Below, piece by piece: positions 6,324-12,989 of a stretch of 13,232 nucleotides of DNA (position 1 is its first letter; the number at the start of each line of letters is the position of its first letter). A program made the translations under genes and the position numbers. This DNA comes from JAZKFT01 sp963845495. GTDB lineage: Bacteria > Bacteroidota > Bacteroidia > Chitinophagales > Chitinophagaceae. A model generated the notes under the pieces. That model worked only from the letters and a program-made list of their open reading frames with translations, made no database searches and was not told the origin of the DNA. The stretch is from positions 1-13,232 of the forward strand of contig CAWJTH010000030.1 in assembly GCA_963845495.1 (NCBI GenBank), in the 5' to 3' direction.

Positions 6324-7577
6324 TTACTTTTTTTTCGCTACCCGCCATATCTTTTTACCGCTATCATCGGCAACCAACAATGCGCCATCTTTGGCAAATG
6401 CAACACCAACGGGCCTTCCATAAACAGTACTCTTCGACTCATCTGCAATAAAACCGGTTAAAAAATCTTGCATGTGGCCGGCAGGCTTTCCGTTGCTAAA
6501 CGGAATAAAAACTACTTTATAACCTGATAAAACACTACGGTTCCAAGAGCCGTGTTGCCCAATAAACATACCACCAGCATATTTCGGACTTAAATAATTT
6601 TTGTCGTTAAAGGCCAATCCCAGTGATGCTGTGTGCGAACCTAATGCTACATCTGGCGTTAACGTGCTGTTTACCAAATCCATTCGTTCTCCTTTCAACC
6701 TTGGGTCGGGATTTTTCCCAAAATAAGCATAAGGCCAGCCGTAAAAGCCGCCTTCTTTAATACTGGTGGTGTAATCTGGCACCAGTTCATCGCCCAATTC
6801 ATCGCGTTCATTTACGGCTGTCCACAAGGCATGCGTAACAGGGTTCCAGCCCATACCAACCGGGTTTCTTAAGCCATTGGCAAAAATCCTTTCGCCGCTT
6901 CCATCTGGATTTATTTCCAAAATATTGGCCCTTCTTTTTTCATTGTCAATGCCATGTTCCGCAACATTACTGCCCGATCCTACCGAAACATAAATCTTTG
7001 AACCGTCGGCATTAGCAATCAAATTTCTTGTCCAGTGGTTGTTATAACCGCCTGCAGGTAAATCCAATATTTTTTTACCGGCATCTTTTATTTCGGTTTG
7101 CCCGGTTTGGTATGGGTAAACCCAAACACCATCCGTATTGCCCACATAAAATTTATTGTTCAAAATCAACATCCCCAACGGGCGGTTCAATCCGGTTAAA
7201 AAAATAGTTTTGGTTTCCGGCACGCCATCGCCATCCTTATCACGCAGCAGCAAAATGGTGTTGCTACTTGTTTTGGATGGTTTTTCCAAACTGGCAGTTT
7301 TGGTAAAACCATCGCTAATGGTGTTGGCCATGGCAACAAATACATCGCCGTTTGGCGCTACATAAATCCAGCGTGGGTTGTCTAAATTTTCTGCAAAAGC
7401 GGTTACGGTAAAACCTGCCGGCGCAATCGGCGTTTTGCCAACAGGCCAACCAATTTCTTTCGAATTATTTCTTACAGACGGCGTGGCATAAGGTGCCGGC
7501 AATTGCACAGTCTCTGTTTGGCTTTTGCAATTTACAACAACTAAAAGGGTAATCACTGACAACAACAATGGTTTCAT
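6324..7577 (-). CDS. PQQ-dependent sugar (sorbosone-like) dehydrogenase, lipoprotein
   Basis: This 417-residue member of the soluble glucose/sorbosone dehydrogenase beta-propeller family (COG2133) would oxidise a sugar or related alcohol outside the inner membrane using PQQ. The signal peptide LLLSVITLLVVVNC gives a lipidated Cys at residue 17. Motifs in order: DNPRWIYVAPNGDVFVA (66-82), GLNRPLGM, GGYNNHWTRNL with H181, SVGSGSNVAEHG, INPDGSGERIFANGLRNPVG with R237, NERDELGDELVPDY (256-269), GQHGSWNRS, and GRPVGVAFAKDGALLVADD near the end. H181 and R237 align by motif with the catalytic His and the PQQ-contacting Arg of soluble glucose dehydrogenase. No PQQ synthesis gene is in view, so the cofactor may come from elsewhere. 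The substrate is unknown. Confidence 0.92.
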   Translation of the reverse strand: MKPLLLSVITLLVVVNCKSQTETVQLPAPYATPSVRNNSKEIGWPVGKTPIAPAGFTVTAFAENLDNPRWIYVAPNGDVFVAMANTISDGFTKTASLEKPSKTSSNTILLLRDKDGDGVPETKTIFLTGLNRPLGMLILNNKFYVGNTDGVWVYPYQTGQTEIKDAGKKILDLPAGGYNNHWTRNLIANADGSKIYVSVGSGSNVAEHGIDNEKRRANILEINPDGSGERIFANGLRNPVGMGWNPVTHALWTAVNERDELGDELVPDYTTSIKEGGFYGWPYAYFGKNPDPRLKGERMDLVNSTLTPDVALGSHTASLGLAFNDKNYLSPKYAGGMFIGQHGSWNRSVLSGYKVVFIPFSNGKPAGHMQDFLTGFIADESKSTVYGRPVGVAFAKDGALLVADDSGKKIWRVAKKK

Positions 7578-7650
7578 AAAATAGGAAGATTTTTAAACGA
7601 TAAATACCTCAACAATTGTGAAATGCTTTTGTTTGTTCGAATCTATTGTT

Positions 7651-7751
7651 CTCGCGGAAAACGGAGAAAACGCGGAATTTATTGGCTAATAATCCGCCAT
7701 AAGTTTTGCATGCTATTTTATTTATTCTGCGTTTTCTCCGTTTTCTGCGAG
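7651..7751. repeat. Long hairpin repeat, CGGAGAAAACG type
   Basis: Arms of 28 bases at 7651-7678 (CTCGCGGAAAACGGAGAAAA then CGCGGAAT) and 7724-7751 pair at 26 positions. The two mismatches are G opposite T, so they would be G-U pairs in RNA transcribed from the plus strand. The loop is 45 bases. It begins (on the minus strand) 3 bases after the stop of the 126-aa protein gene, where it could stop transcription or stabilise the 3' end. It shares the CTCGC-GA-CG-AGA layout with 6238-6320. Confidence 0.8.
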
Positions 7752-7753
7752 CA

Positions 7754-8134
7754 TTATTTTGCTTGCGAAGCTTTCCAAACCGGCATATAATCATACGTTG
7801 GATAAAATTCGGTATTGAATGCGCCCCAAGCGCCGTGTTCGATAGCAGTATTTAGCGTACGTAATTCCGAAGCCGGAATTTTTACCGTTACCACTTGTCC
7901 AATGCCCATCATTACATACCAAGATACAACCCTAGCCGATTTGGGCGGGAAAAGTTCGGGAAACTTGTTCTTTTTTTGGATGGCTTGCAACGAATCCAAA
8001 TTTTTATCTTGCTGGTGCTTTAGAAATATGGTTATCATAATTGAATCAGCGTTTGTTTGAGCTGACTGCTGTGCTGTTGCTTGTTTTGTAACCAATAACA
8101 TAGGCCAAAACATTAGTAAAACAATGATTTTCAT
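7754..8134 (-). CDS. Small exported protein of unknown function
   Basis: This 126-residue protein starts at ATG 8134 with a clear signal peptide (MKIIVLLMFWPMLLVTKQATAQ, predicted cut after AQ at about 22), so it is likely periplasmic or secreted. The middle is charged and helix-like (IMITIFLKHQQDKNLDSLQ). The C-terminal half, from ARVVSWYVMMGIGQVVTVKI through RTLNTAIEHGAWGAFNTEFY to PTYDYMPVW, is dense in aromatic and Gly residues and looks like one conserved small alpha/beta domain. I cannot name the family. It has no Cys pair and no lipobox. It lies upstream of the dehydrogenase gene on the same strand but is cut off from it by a long hairpin, so it is probably an independent unit. A link to the dehydrogenase is not shown. 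Confidence 0.75.
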   Translation of the reverse strand: MKIIVLLMFWPMLLVTKQATAQQSAQTNADSIMITIFLKHQQDKNLDSLQAIQKKNKFPELFPPKSARVVSWYVMMGIGQVVTVKIPASELRTLNTAIEHGAWGAFNTEFYPTYDYMPVWKASQAK

Positions 8135-8182
8135 AGTTATTGAATATTAGCGTTTATGTAGAAATTTAGCGTCATACAAACA

Positions 8183-8206
8183 AAAACCTTCCGCTAAGAA
8201 GGTTTT
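8183..8206 (-). terminator. Intrinsic terminator of the small lipoprotein gene
   Basis: AAAACCTTC and GAAGGTTTT form a perfect 9-bp stem with a 6-base loop. Read on the minus strand the stem ends in GGTTTTTGTTTG, a good U-tract. It lies about 50 bases after the stop of the 92-aa lipoprotein gene and just before the 126-aa protein gene, separating the two transcripts. Confidence 0.8.
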
Positions 8207-8254
8207 GTTATTATAAAGAAATTAATGTTAACTCTATATTCTGAAATCAGCAGC

Positions 8255-8533
8255 TTAAGGTATTTTTTTTGATTTTGAAGTCCCCATCGAAGTATCGCTA
8301 CCTACCCTATTTTGTTTGCTAGCGCCGGTATCTGCATTTGGTGTAGGCGTTGAAGTGGAAGTGCCAGAACCCAATTTACTTGGCGAAGAACCTGCCCCAC
8401 CCGAACTGTCTCCGCCGTTGTGTACAATTGCCGGATCTCCTTTTGATACCGAACTACCATTATCATTGTTGCATGCAGCACAACCCAACGCCAGAGCAAA
8501 TGCCAAACAATTTATTTTTAATATCTTTTTCAT
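8255..8533 (-). CDS. Small Ser/Gly/Thr-rich lipoprotein, unknown function
   Basis: This 92-residue protein begins MKKILKIN, followed by a hydrophobic stretch and GCAAC, a lipoprotein signal with the lipidated residue at Cys18 or Cys21. After CNNDNG the rest is low-complexity and probably unstructured: runs of Ser, Gly, Thr, Pro and Asp (GGDSSGGAGSSPSKLGSGTS, then STPTPNADTGAS), ending in a short basic tail (KSKKIP). No domain is visible. Such tethered linkers occur as small surface or periplasmic proteins in Bacteroidota. The reading is supported by the signal sequence and a clean terminator at 8183-8206. A longer frame on the other strand lacks any such support. Confidence 0.7.
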   Translation of the reverse strand: MKKILKINCLAFALALGCAACNNDNGSSVSKGDPAIVHNGGDSSGGAGSSPSKLGSGTSTSTPTPNADTGASKQNRVGSDTSMGTSKSKKIP

Positions 8534-8728
8534 AACATTATTTATTTAACGGCAGCGTGAAATAATTGTGCCAATTTGGAACTTGATGGCAGATGATGGA
8601 TGGCGGGTGGCGAACTTTCGACATTTGAAGATTATGTTTTTGGCTGTCATCGTTAGTATGCCAAATTTACTTTGTGATAATTCGCTTTTATATTCTTAAC
8701 TGCAGTTAATTAAGCTAGTAGCCATCCT

Positions 8729-8830
8729 CACCATTCACTACTCACCATTCACTACTCACCATTCACTATTCACCATTCACCTTCACCATTCACTACTTAC
8801 CACTCACCTTCACCACTCACCTTACCACTA
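8729..8830. repeat. Tandem array of CACCATTCACTACT units
   Basis: Two perfect 14-bp units (8729-8742, 8743-8756) and a third with one change (8757-8770) are followed by degenerate 13-bp and longer variants up to about 8830. The strand is almost pure C, A and T with very few G. There are no spacers, so it is not a CRISPR array. It is of the CACCATTCACTATT kind of intergenic repeat seen in this phylum. Confidence 0.85.
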
Positions 8831-8905
8831 CGTTAAAAATCACTATAATTTCTTAGCGTTTTACCAAATTTTTAATAATCAAATCCATAAATCACTTTTT
8901 TCTAT

Positions 8906-8913
8906 TAGGTTTG
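8906..8913 (+). promoter_or_regulatory. Probable -7 element of the large exported protein gene
   Basis: TAGGTTTG matches TAnnTTTG perfectly and stands 23 bases before the ATG at 8937. No good TTTG -33 element is at the expected distance upstream, so this is a partial match. Confidence 0.5.
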
Positions 8914-8936
8914 AAGCCAAATACCATTTTTTGTAT

Positions 8937-11900
8937 ATGAAGAGATTGATGCTTATTATAGCCTACACATTTTTTACCACCGTTTTACTGGCCCAACCAT
9001 TACAACAAGCCATTGATTTACTAAACAACAACCAACGGTCGCAAGCACTTGAAGCTTTGGCCAAACTGGAAAACGACCCCACAAACGCCACCGATGCTGC
9101 ATTGGCCACTACTTTGCAGGAAATTAGCAACGAGCATTGGGATGCTGCTTTTACGCATTTTCAAAAAGTATTCAATACTGCCCCTGATCCGTATCCATAC
9201 ATCTATGCGCTTTGGACAACCGGGCTTTTTAGTAATGACCTATCGAAAGAAAAAGAAGCGGAACGTGCCAAAATGATGGAAAAAATAAGCGTTGACCCAA
9301 AAGCAAACGCAACCATCAAAGCCATGGCTTTTGATAATTTGGCCGGAAAGCAACAAAGTGTCAATAAACTAAAAGAAGCCAAACAATTGTACAGCAAAAT
9401 AAACGATGTACGTGGTTGGAGTACTTTGGGCACCTTCGATAATACCAGCGCCAGTGGTTTTAATAAAGATTTTGGTGCATTGGCACATCCCGAAGTTGGT
9501 TACAATTTTAAGAATAGCCACGGTGCAAACGTGCAATGGTTCAACATTATAGATGCCCGTAACGATCGCTGGCTAGATTTGGAATATAGCCATGCGGTTG
9601 GTAATTCTATTATTTATACCCAAAGTTTTATTAACAGCGATAATGCCAAAGAATTGACAATGCTATTCGGCGTTTCCGGTTCTTTTAAAATTTGGATCAA
9701 CGACTTTTTGGTGGCTTCGGAAGCCGAAGAACGCAATACGGATTTAGATGTGTACAATTACAAAGTAAAATTGCAAAAAGGCACAAACCGTATTTTAATA
9801 CAAATTGGCAGTAGCGATATTGACCGTGCCAACTACATGCTTCGTTTTGCTGACGATAACGGCAATACCATCCCGTTTATTGGCTCGCCAACGGCTTTGC
9901 CTTATACAAAAGCAACTGCTTATGAAGTAAAACAACTGCCATTGTTTGCAGAAAAGTTTTTTACCGATAAACTAAGCAAAAACCCGAATAGCTTTGTGGA
10001 TCTGATGTTGTTGCTAAACGTTTACAACCACAACGACAAGCGCTACGAAGGCCGTAAAATAGCGCAACAATTAAAAAAACTAGCGCCAAACAGTACTTTG
10101 GTGTCTGAAAAAGCAATTGAAAGTTATAGCCGTGATAAAAATAGCACCGATGTTACCAAAGAATTTGAATTTGTAAAAAGCAACGACCCGAATAGTTTGT
10201 ACGGCATGGCTTTGCGCTACGACGAAGCAAACGAAAAAGAATCGTACGATACTGCCCAAACCATTTTGGATGAACGGATTAAAACTTATGGTGCCAACCC
10301 CGAAACAGAAACCAAGAAATTGGACTTGATGGGTAAGAAAAAAGATTACGAAAATTTGGTAAAAGAGTTGGATAAAGCTTATAAAATGTATCCCGGCAAC
10401 CGGTCGTTTGTGGCTATGGAATATGCTGTGTCACAAAACATTAGCAAAGACCCAAAGAAAAGCAATAAGCTGCTGGAAGATTATTTAGAAGACCATTATG
10501 ATATGGATATCTCTACCGCGGTAAGCGATAATTTAATGAAGATGGGCAAAAAGGAAGAAGGCATGAAAATATTGCGTAAAATGACGGAAGACCGGCCTTA
10601 TGCGGTTGGCAATTTTACCAATATTGCCGACAAATATTTTGCCATGCAAGATTATAAAAATGCTGCGCAATGGCAACAAAAGGGTATTGATTTAGCGCCT
10701 TACGTTGGCAGTATGCATTATTCAAAAGGAGTAATTTTAGATGCCGAGGGTGACAAAACCGAAGCCAAAACCGAATTGCGTAAGGCTATTGAATTGAATC
10801 CAAACAATTACGATGCCCGCAAAAAACTGCGTGAATTGGATGGCCGCAAAGATTTGTTTGCTTATTTTAAAGTGAACGATATTAATGCATTAGTAAAAAA
10901 TAGTCCGAAGCAAACTGACTATCCAAACGACAACAGCGTTTATTTGTTGAACGATTTGCAGCAAGTGGTTTATCCGGAAAGCGGTGCATCAGAAGAACGT
11001 AACGAGAAGCTGATAAAAGTGTTGAACCAAAGCGGTATCGATGATTGGAAAGAAGTGGATATTCCTTACAACGGTTATACGCAACGCTTAATTTTCGACA
11101 AAATAGAATTGTTGAAAAAAGATGGCAGCAAGGTGCAAGCCGAAAACAATCAGAACCAAATCGTGTTTTCTTCGTTGGAAGTGGGCGACATCATCCACAT
11201 TTCTTACAAGTTGGAAACAAGCGCCTACGGCAAATTGGCTGAAAACTTTTGGGGCGAGTTTATTTTCAACGGCGGCTATCCCGTAAAAATTGCCCGCTAT
11301 AGTTTAATTGAACCCAAGGCTAAAAAGTTTCAATTTAAAATGTATCACACTGATGTGCAACCTACCATTACCGATATTGACGATTATAAACAATATACTT
11401 GGGAAAAAACCGAGAACCCGGCCGTGCAAGCCGAACCTAGCATGCCGCCTTTTGCCGATGTTGCTGAAAGAGTGGTGGTTACTTCCATCCCCGATTGGAA
11501 TTATGTGGCCAATTGGTACAGCGATTTAAGCGGCATAAAAGCTAAGGGCGATTTTGAGGTGAAAGAAAAGGCGCAAGAATTGTTTGCCGGCAAGAAAAAC
11601 CTAACCGAATTGCAAAAAGCAAAAGTGATTTACGATTACATCGAAGAAAACTTTAATTATAGCAGCGTACCATTCTTGCACAGCGCACTTACACCGCAAC
11701 GTGCTAGCCGCACCATCAATACAAAGCTGGGCGATTGTAAAGATTTAAGTACGCTGTTTGTGGCTTTGGCCAAGCAAGTTGGATTAAATGCCAACCTTAT
11801 TTTGGTTGATACCCGCAATAATGGCGATATGAACCTTGATCTTCCAACCATTGGTTTTAACCATTGTATTGCACAATTAAAAACTAGCGACAGTAAAAAT

Positions 11901-12266
11901 TATATCATTGAATTAACCGATAATCATTTACCGTTTGGTGCTTTAAATTACCACGATGTAAACGCAAATGGATTGTATATTCCCAAAGACGGTGAAACTG
12001 CTACCAACGCACAATTGGTAAAATTGAACACGTTAACACGTCCGGTAAACTTTATAGACCGTACCAGCACCTTAAGTTTTAACGGCGCCAAAGCTGAAAT
12101 AGAAAGAAGCAATTATAAAATGGGTGCCGAAGCTTCTACTTCCCGTGCGGTAAATAAAGACAAAGGTCAAGATGACCGCAATAAAGATTTAACGACTTCG
12201 CTTAGCAGCGAATTCAATAAAAAAGTGACACTTAAATCAATGGAACTACCAACTTGGATAATTTGA
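8937..12266 (+). CDS. Exported TPR - DUF3857 - transglutaminase-like protein, main part (frameshifted)
   Basis: The start is ATG 8937, right after the promoter element and giving the signal peptide MKRLMLIIAYTFFTTVLLAQ. The in-frame TTG six bases earlier adds only two residues and is less likely. Domain order: TPR-like helices from about 20; a beta-sandwich insert at about 190-310 (LTMLFGVSGSFKIWINDFLV, KGTNRILIQIGS); more TPR helices to about 630 (AKTELRKAIELNPNNYDARK); DUF3857 at about 665-870; and a transglutaminase-like core at about 890-1000. The likely triad is C934 (KLGDCKDLSTLF), H976 (FNHCIAQL) and D995 (ELTDNHLPFG). It should be a periplasmic or outer-membrane-facing enzyme or scaffold; substrates are unknown for this family. 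The frame ends early at a TGA at 12264-12266, while the rest of the protein continues in another frame from about 12250, so the gene is split by a one-base deletion or an error. Confidence 0.92.
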   Translation: MKRLMLIIAYTFFTTVLLAQPLQQAIDLLNNNQRSQALEALAKLENDPTNATDAALATTLQEISNEHWDAAFTHFQKVFNTAPDPYPYIYALWTTGLFSNDLSKEKEAERAKMMEKISVDPKANATIKAMAFDNLAGKQQSVNKLKEAKQLYSKINDVRGWSTLGTFDNTSASGFNKDFGALAHPEVGYNFKNSHGANVQWFNIIDARNDRWLDLEYSHAVGNSIIYTQSFINSDNAKELTMLFGVSGSFKIWINDFLVASEAEERNTDLDVYNYKVKLQKGTNRILIQIGSSDIDRANYMLRFADDNGNTIPFIGSPTALPYTKATAYEVKQLPLFAEKFFTDKLSKNPNSFVDLMLLLNVYNHNDKRYEGRKIAQQLKKLAPNSTLVSEKAIESYSRDKNSTDVTKEFEFVKSNDPNSLYGMALRYDEANEKESYDTAQTILDERIKTYGANPETETKKLDLMGKKKDYENLVKELDKAYKMYPGNRSFVAMEYAVSQNISKDPKKSNKLLEDYLEDHYDMDISTAVSDNLMKMGKKEEGMKILRKMTEDRPYAVGNFTNIADKYFAMQDYKNAAQWQQKGIDLAPYVGSMHYSKGVILDAEGDKTEAKTELRKAIELNPNNYDARKKLRELDGRKDLFAYFKVNDINALVKNSPKQTDYPNDNSVYLLNDLQQVVYPESGASEERNEKLIKVLNQSGIDDWKEVDIPYNGYTQRLIFDKIELLKKDGSKVQAENNQNQIVFSSLEVGDIIHISYKLETSAYGKLAENFWGEFIFNGGYPVKIARYSLIEPKAKKFQFKMYHTDVQPTITDIDDYKQYTWEKTENPAVQAEPSMPPFADVAERVVVTSIPDWNYVANWYSDLSGIKAKGDFEVKEKAQELFAGKKNLTELQKAKVIYDYIEENFNYSSVPFLHSALTPQRASRTINTKLGDCKDLSTLFVALAKQVGLNANLILVDTRNNGDMNLDLPTIGFNHCIAQLKTSDSKNYIIELTDNHLPFGALNYHDVNANGLYIPKDGETATNAQLVKLNTLTRPVNFIDRTSTLSFNGAKAEIERSNYKMGAEASTSRAVNKDKGQDDRNKDLTTSLSSEFNKKVTLKSMELPTWII

Positions 12267-12685
12267 GTGATACCGTTCACATGGATTATAAATTTACCGT
12301 CGACAATTTTACCAGCGAAATTGTGGGCATGCAAATATTTAAATTGCCATGGAGCGACAGTTATGGAACAGTTGATTTTGTATCGCTTGAAAAGCGCAAA
12401 TACCCTTTTAACCTGTGGAGTTTTAGCAGCACGCCAATGGAAAAAGAAGTGATGACTATTATGTTGCCTGCAGGCAAAAAACTGGCCGAAGAACCCAAAA
12501 ACGTAACGCTTGAATGCCCAAGCATGCATTACAATTTAACCTTTGTAACCAAGCCCGACCGCATTATTGCTACCCGCACTGTCAGCTATTTGAAAGAACA
12601 AGTGCCTATTGAGGAATATGCGGCATTCAAAGAATTTATCGGCAAAATGAATGAAAGCGATAATAAGCAGTATGGTTTTAAATAA
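12254..12685 (+). CDS. C-terminal part of the DUF3857/transglutaminase protein, other frame
   Basis: This frame carries on where the preceding one breaks. Its first residues, DNLSDTVHMDYKFTVDNFTS, fit a beta-rich C-terminal domain (DUF3858-like). The downstream YPFNLWSFSSTPMEKEVMTI, LECPSMHYNLTF and a final helix with YAAFKEFIGKMNESD are typical ends of these proteins. Reading MEL, then TNLDNLSD across 12241-12265 would need one extra base (CTA-ACC where CTACC is seen), which supports a single-base deletion at 12246-12250. There is no ribosome or promoter signal for an independent start. The repaired protein would be about 1249 residues. The gene ends just before a strong terminator. Confidence 0.88.
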   Translation: MDNLSDTVHMDYKFTVDNFTSEIVGMQIFKLPWSDSYGTVDFVSLEKRKYPFNLWSFSSTPMEKEVMTIMLPAGKKLAEEPKNVTLECPSMHYNLTFVTKPDRIIATRTVSYLKEQVPIEEYAAFKEFIGKMNESDNKQYGFK

Positions 12686-12708
12686 TTAAAAAGTAAAAAT
12701 TTAAAAGT

Positions 12709-12739
12709 AAAAAGCTTCCGCGGTTGTGGAAGCTTTTTT
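12709..12739 (+). terminator. Intrinsic terminator of the large exported protein gene
   Basis: AAAAAGCTTCC and GGAAGCTTTTT form a perfect 11-bp stem with an 8-base loop, ending in six T on the plus strand. It begins 24 bases after the TAA stop. The preceding bases are A-rich, so it could also work in the other direction. Confidence 0.9.
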
Positions 12740-12749
12740 ATGTCACCAT

Positions 12750-12876
12750 GCTAGGCGCGGGAATCCTTCCCGTGCCTAGCCGTTACTTATGCTTAATCCT
12801 TCCGCAACTCCTCATTCAATCACAAATGTTGCAAGAAAAGTAACGGTTAGGCACATGACGGAGTCATGCGCCTAAC
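12750..12876. repeat. REPIN-like element: two hairpins in inverted array
   Basis: Hairpin 1 pairs 12750-12763 (GCTAGGCGCGGGAA) with 12767-12780 around TCC, one G-T mismatch. Hairpin 2 pairs 12846-12859 (GTTAGGCACATGAC) with 12863-12876 around GGA, one mismatch. The two are also inverted copies at their inner edges: 12772-12788 (GTGCCTAGCCGTTACTT) pairs with 12838-12854 at 16 of 17 positions across a 49-base centre. The DNA can thus fold as two small hairpins or one long one, the defining layout of REPINs, which are moved in trans by REP-associated tyrosine transposases (RAYT). No transposase is in the window. Confidence 0.75.
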
Positions 12877-12962
12877 GCCCAGACATTCCCGCGCCTGTCT
12901 GGCGGCACCAGGCAGAAGCCAGCGCCTAAGTATTTGCATTCTTGCGCCTAATTGTGCAAATA
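12877..12962. repeat. Further inverted-repeat units next to the REPIN-like element
   Basis: CCAGACA and TGTCTGG (12879-12885, 12896-12902) form a hairpin whose loop contains ATTCCCGCGCC, the complement of the left arm of hairpin 1. GCGCCTAA occurs twice as a direct repeat (12922-12929, 12944-12951). TATTTGCA (12931-12938) pairs perfectly with TGCAAATA (12955-12962) around the second copy. These look like decayed or nested copies of the same repeat family. Confidence 0.6.
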
Positions 12963-12989
12963 TTAGCGGACGTTAAATTTCAATAACTA

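Larger units (their letters stand above)
8534..8936. other. Long intergenic region with repeats, no gene
   Basis: This 400-base gap separates the divergent lipoprotein and DUF3857 genes. It holds a G-rich 13-mer TGGCGGGTGGCGA at 8601-8613 that also occurs inside the 37-bp repeats near the left end, a tandem repeat array at 8729-8830, and the promoter of the large gene at its right end. I see no small gene or RNA in it. Confidence 0.65.

Noticed and set aside
5848..6348. Minus-strand gene spanning the end of DUF2851 and the hairpin
   Set aside because: It reads antisense through a well-supported gene and then through the inverted repeat. It has no domain and is unlikely to be real.
8316..8549. 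Plus-strand protein opposite the small lipoprotein
   Set aside because: It is Pro/Glu-rich only because it is the complement of Ser/Gly/Thr-rich codons. The minus strand has a lipoprotein signal and a terminator; the plus strand has neither.
8729..8830. CRISPR array
   Set aside because: Units are 13-14 bp, contiguous and degenerate, with no unique spacers and no cas genes nearby.
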